Assembly: GCA_018873245.2 (NCBI GenBank)
Contig: JAEMBT020000004.1
Coordinates: 744,001 to 808,000 of the forward strand
Origin: Archegozetes longisetosus
Lineage: Eukaryota; Arthropoda; Arachnida; Sarcoptiformes; Trhypochthoniidae
Direction of reading: 5' to 3'
Length of the DNA: 64,000 nt
Positions within the stretch are counted from its first letter, which is position 1. Every line of letters starts with the position of its first letter. The position numbers and the translations under genes are program-made. Positions 61,124-64,000 of this stretch are shown here, in pieces. The notes below the pieces were generated by a model. It had not been told where the DNA came from. It made no database searches and worked only from the letters and a program-made list of their open reading frames with translations.

Positions 61124-61387
61124 CAGTCATATCTAGACTGATATTCGGTCTGTAATTGTTTCGGAAGATTGTTGCAGTTAGATTTGAACGAAGAACTGCT
61201 ATATCGTGCGCTTCAACCCTCAGAAGGTGCGCCTTATTGAGCGGTACAGCTGTTATAAATACTTACTCTTCTATCGGGAAATAGCACATCAAAGTCATTT
61301 GGACTGAGATCTTCTCCAGTATTAGTGACCTGAGAAATCATTTTCCTCTCACTGGTCAATACTAGTTCATAACGAGCGCAACGCATA
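61124..61387 (-). CDS. Exon candidate of an unidentified gene, with one frame change
   Basis: It opens after TAACTAG with MRCARYELVLTSERKMISQV, then TNTGEDLSPNDFDVLFPDR. After about 61265 a different frame continues FITAVPLNKAHLLRVEAHDI and on to NNYRPNISLDMT before a GTAAGAG donor. The two parts read as one protein if a single base is changed near 61255-61265; alternatively they are two exons with unclear borders. A further stretch at about 61487-61555 (LTFGLVARAVAGRAE) may be the preceding exon. The family is unknown. Confidence 0.4.
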
Positions 61388-62337
61388 CTAGTTAAATAGC
61401 AAATAGATTTAAATTAGTTCAAAGTCAATATAAAAAAATCATTAATTTATACAAATCGAAAATAAGTTCTAAGGAATACTTTCATGCTAACTGGATTCTG
61501 CTCTTCCAGCAACAGCTCTGGCTACAAGACCGAAAGTAAGAGTACTTTTCACTGCAAACAGTTCATTATTATTATATGTAATCATGAAATAGGTTCAGTA
61601 TCACTGAGTCTGAGTCTGGATTACAAAGCATGAGCCTGAACCTGAGCCTAGCATTTAAGATATCAAATTGAATTTGACATTGAAAAAGTCGAATAGTCTT
61701 TGTCACATCCTTTATTGACAATAACTAGAAGTTTTGAAAGATGGTGGTAAAAGATATGCATTATGTTATACTAGTGTTAAAACAATTTTTTGTAAAATGT
61801 AAGAGTTAGTTCAAAGTTTTTGTTTATCTGCTTAATATTATTCTATTGAATTAAGAAAAACATGAAGTATTAGAAACTTAATATTATAACTTATTGAAGA
61901 CATCTTAACATTATACACTATCAAAATCAAAAGTAAAGTGTGACCCTTTAAGACAAAAGACATATCGGATATTATTCATTGAAATTTGGAGATCTCTAAC
62001 ATATTAATTGAGCGCAAACTCAGTACAGGGATTTTAATATAAATAATTATTCAAATTATTAATATTAAAAATAAGACTAAATTATTCAATTAACTACAAA
62101 AAATTAGTATAACATCAAATATTTATTTAAGTATATCAGAAGTTTTTGTACAAATTAAATGAACACTGACTTGACTGCTCCTAAACATTATGATTTACAT
62201 TTAAATCAAACTAAAGTTAATGTTCAGATAAGAGAAATGCAAAAATTCCCGGATTCAACAAAAGATGGAAAATTTAAAATTGTTGTTAACTTTTCTACAA
62301 GTGATCAGTAAACTATTGATAACTTATCTCAACTTGT

Positions 62338-62605
62338 ATAATGACCAAATGCATATTAATAAAGTTCATTATGCCCATTTTGAGCAATTCCATATTTTTA
62401 TGAAATGAGAGTTAATGGTCAGCCACTTACTGCCGCAATTTCTTATACCACGACCCAAGAAATAATCATATTTCGCTCCTGTTCGCGGCTGACCATTAAC
62501 TCTTTGAATATTGTTGAAAATTCCACTTCATAAAACAATTGAATTGTTTTTAAAAATACACAATGAACCTTTATTAATATGCATTTGCTTTATTTTGGTC
62601 ATTAT
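62338..62605. mobile_element. 268-bp hairpin MITE with inner palindrome
   Basis: Inverted ends ATAATGACCAAA(T)..GCATATTAATAAAG..TTCATT are paired over about 35 bp. Inside is a second inverted pair, GAGTTAATGGTCAGCC ... GGCTGACCATTAACTC. No ORF. Confidence 0.88.
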
Positions 62606-63499
62606 GTGATGGGTGAAACTCTTATCAAAGTTTTCAATAATTACTGATAGCATTTTAACTCAATATATTTATGTATTTTTGATAAATTTTTCATATATTG
62701 AAAAAAAACTTTATCTCATGTGTCTTTGCCTTACCGTGTATAGAATATTCTGAATCTGGCGCTTCAATTCACTTTTAACCACTAAATTAATTCCTTAAAT
62801 GTGAAAAAATCTAAGAAAATATCCAACAAGTCTTTTGACTGAAAGCATCTCAAGTATATTTTCAAAATATATACTTTTGTATATAACAAAGATTTTTAAT
62901 TAGAAGATGTACTTATAGATAAATTAAAACGTTTATTTGTTGTACGATTGGTTGACTGAGATAAGCGTTGAATAGGTGTAAATCATGTATTTTTTATTAA
63001 GAGCTAACTTATTAAGAGTAACATATAGTAAGAAAAGTAAACATTTTTAGTTTTCTCACCGTTCAGTTTTAAACTATTTATCCATAATATCAATATAGTA
63101 ACAATACAATCGATTAATCAAAGTGATATACTGGGTCAACAATTTAAAATCAAATTAGACATCATCAAGCTTTATCTTTAAAGCTCTTCTGTTTTCATTC
63201 CTATAAAATACAGGTAAACTATTTTATACCTGAATAAAGAGGCATTAACTCAAAATGTACTTTATATCAGTTCATAAACAAAATTACACGAAAGTGTTTG
63301 AAAAGAACGTATTATTTGAATTTATAGTAAATGCTGAAAGTGTCCAAAGTTATTTTTCAAGCAGAACTTAACTCTTCGAATTATAAATTAATGAACTTTT
63401 CTTTCATATTGCAAATAGAGCTCTTAGTTAGAGGTTTTATCTCAGATTATTCGAAAACTATCTAAACTTCTTTGAAAGATTCTAAAAATCCTTTAACAA

Positions 63500-63660
63500 T
63501 AAAAGTACGTTCAACTGTTGTAAACACCATTTTGTTGTTATTCGTTCTTAGCTTAGATTTATGTTTTAATAAAAGTTCAAATTAGGTCTTTTCTAATATT
63601 GAACTTTCATGATAAAACTTTTCTTTAGAAAGCATGAGCAAATAAAGTTTTGATATTCGG
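63500..63660. repeat. Dispersed repeat, inverted partner of 28672-28815
   Basis: It carries the same ordered blocks as the partner but on the opposite strand, with a short extra segment (TCATGATAAAAC) interrupting the AAAGTT/TTCAATATTAG junction. Confidence 0.75.
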
Positions 63661-64000
63661 TTTTAAATTGTAGACCCAGTACGGTCAAGTATTTTAAGTA
63701 AAAATGTACTTTACTTTTGGTTTTTATAGTATATACTTACTCTGAGCCTGAGCCTAGACTCAGCCTAGCCTATGCCGATTATTAGTTATACACATAGTAC
63801 TTCTACTGCCATTACATACATTTCTGCAGTTCTTGTGTCGTGTTGACACTCCGTCTATATCACATGCCTTAACCAGTGAAGTGACTGAAACTCTGTCTCT
63901 CCAGCTGAACCATGAATTTTGTGTGGATTTGATCGACATTCTGATTATATTTCCATTTTAATGAATGAAAATGAAACATATGTGATATTTAATGATATAA

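Larger units (their letters stand above)
61600..63778. repeat. GAGCCT-rich patches, right-hand pair
   Basis: Patches lie at about 61600-61660 (CTGAGTCTGAGTCTGG ... GAGCCTGAACCTGAGCCTAG) and 63741-63778 (TGAGCCTGAGCCTAGACTCA). They are the same motif as at 5.6 and 6.4 kb; the sequence between the two patches is unrelated. Confidence 0.55.

Noticed and set aside
1-64000. tRNA, rRNA or other structured RNA genes
   Set aside because: I looked for A/B box pairs and rRNA-like blocks by eye and saw none convincing; a covariance-model search would be needed to exclude them.

Overview
The window is animal nuclear DNA. It is AT-rich, with intron-split genes using GT..AG sites, many introns of about 60-100 bp, and a dense load of cut-and-paste DNA transposons. 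The gene content (a CLCA-type chloride-channel regulator, a secreted leucine-rich-repeat protein with a CP..I.PC.C amino end, a tandem pair of TTC39 genes, an M14 carboxypeptidase, a choline/ethanolamine-type kinase) together with Tc1/mariner, hAT, Merlin and MULE elements suggests an arthropod. A chelicerate such as a mite is plausible, but that is an inference I could not test.

Layout. 0.25-13.1 kb: two tandem TTC39 genes on the minus strand with matching exon structure. 13.6-20.8 kb: two tandem minus-strand genes pairing an amino-terminal Asn-rich, probably coiled-coil region with 8 or 10 C2H2 zinc fingers; they are separated by a hAT-like element and a 2.3 kb imperfect palindrome carrying a mariner-type insertion. 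21.7-26.8 kb: a plus-strand choline/ethanolamine kinase gene whose first intron (3.9 kb) holds an inverted-repeat element and antisense ORFs for a membrane-protein-like sequence. 27.4-39.9 kb: essentially a transposon graveyard (Tc1, Merlin, mariner, hAT, Harbinger-like, MULE-like). 40.3-41.7 kb: a secreted LRR protein (minus). 42.9-47.8 kb: a CLCA-family gene (plus) with a FLYWCH-containing MULE-like element in intron 4. 49.8-51.5 kb: a complete M14A metallocarboxypeptidase (minus). 52-64 kb: mostly non-coding with several miniature elements and a few good exon candidates of an unidentified minus-strand gene.

I rebuilt exon structures by hand from splice signals, phase and family conservation. 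For TTC39 copy A, the kinase, the LRR protein, CLCA and the carboxypeptidase, all exon phases join without a stop. TTC39 copy B and the second zinc-finger gene each need one single-base correction, so they are either recent pseudogenes or contain assembly indels.

The most unusual pattern is a set of three elements (39.1, 44.3 and 51.8 kb). Their terminal inverted repeats are built from short tandem units, and they sit between 8-9 bp target duplications. One of them encodes a FLYWCH-type zinc finger.
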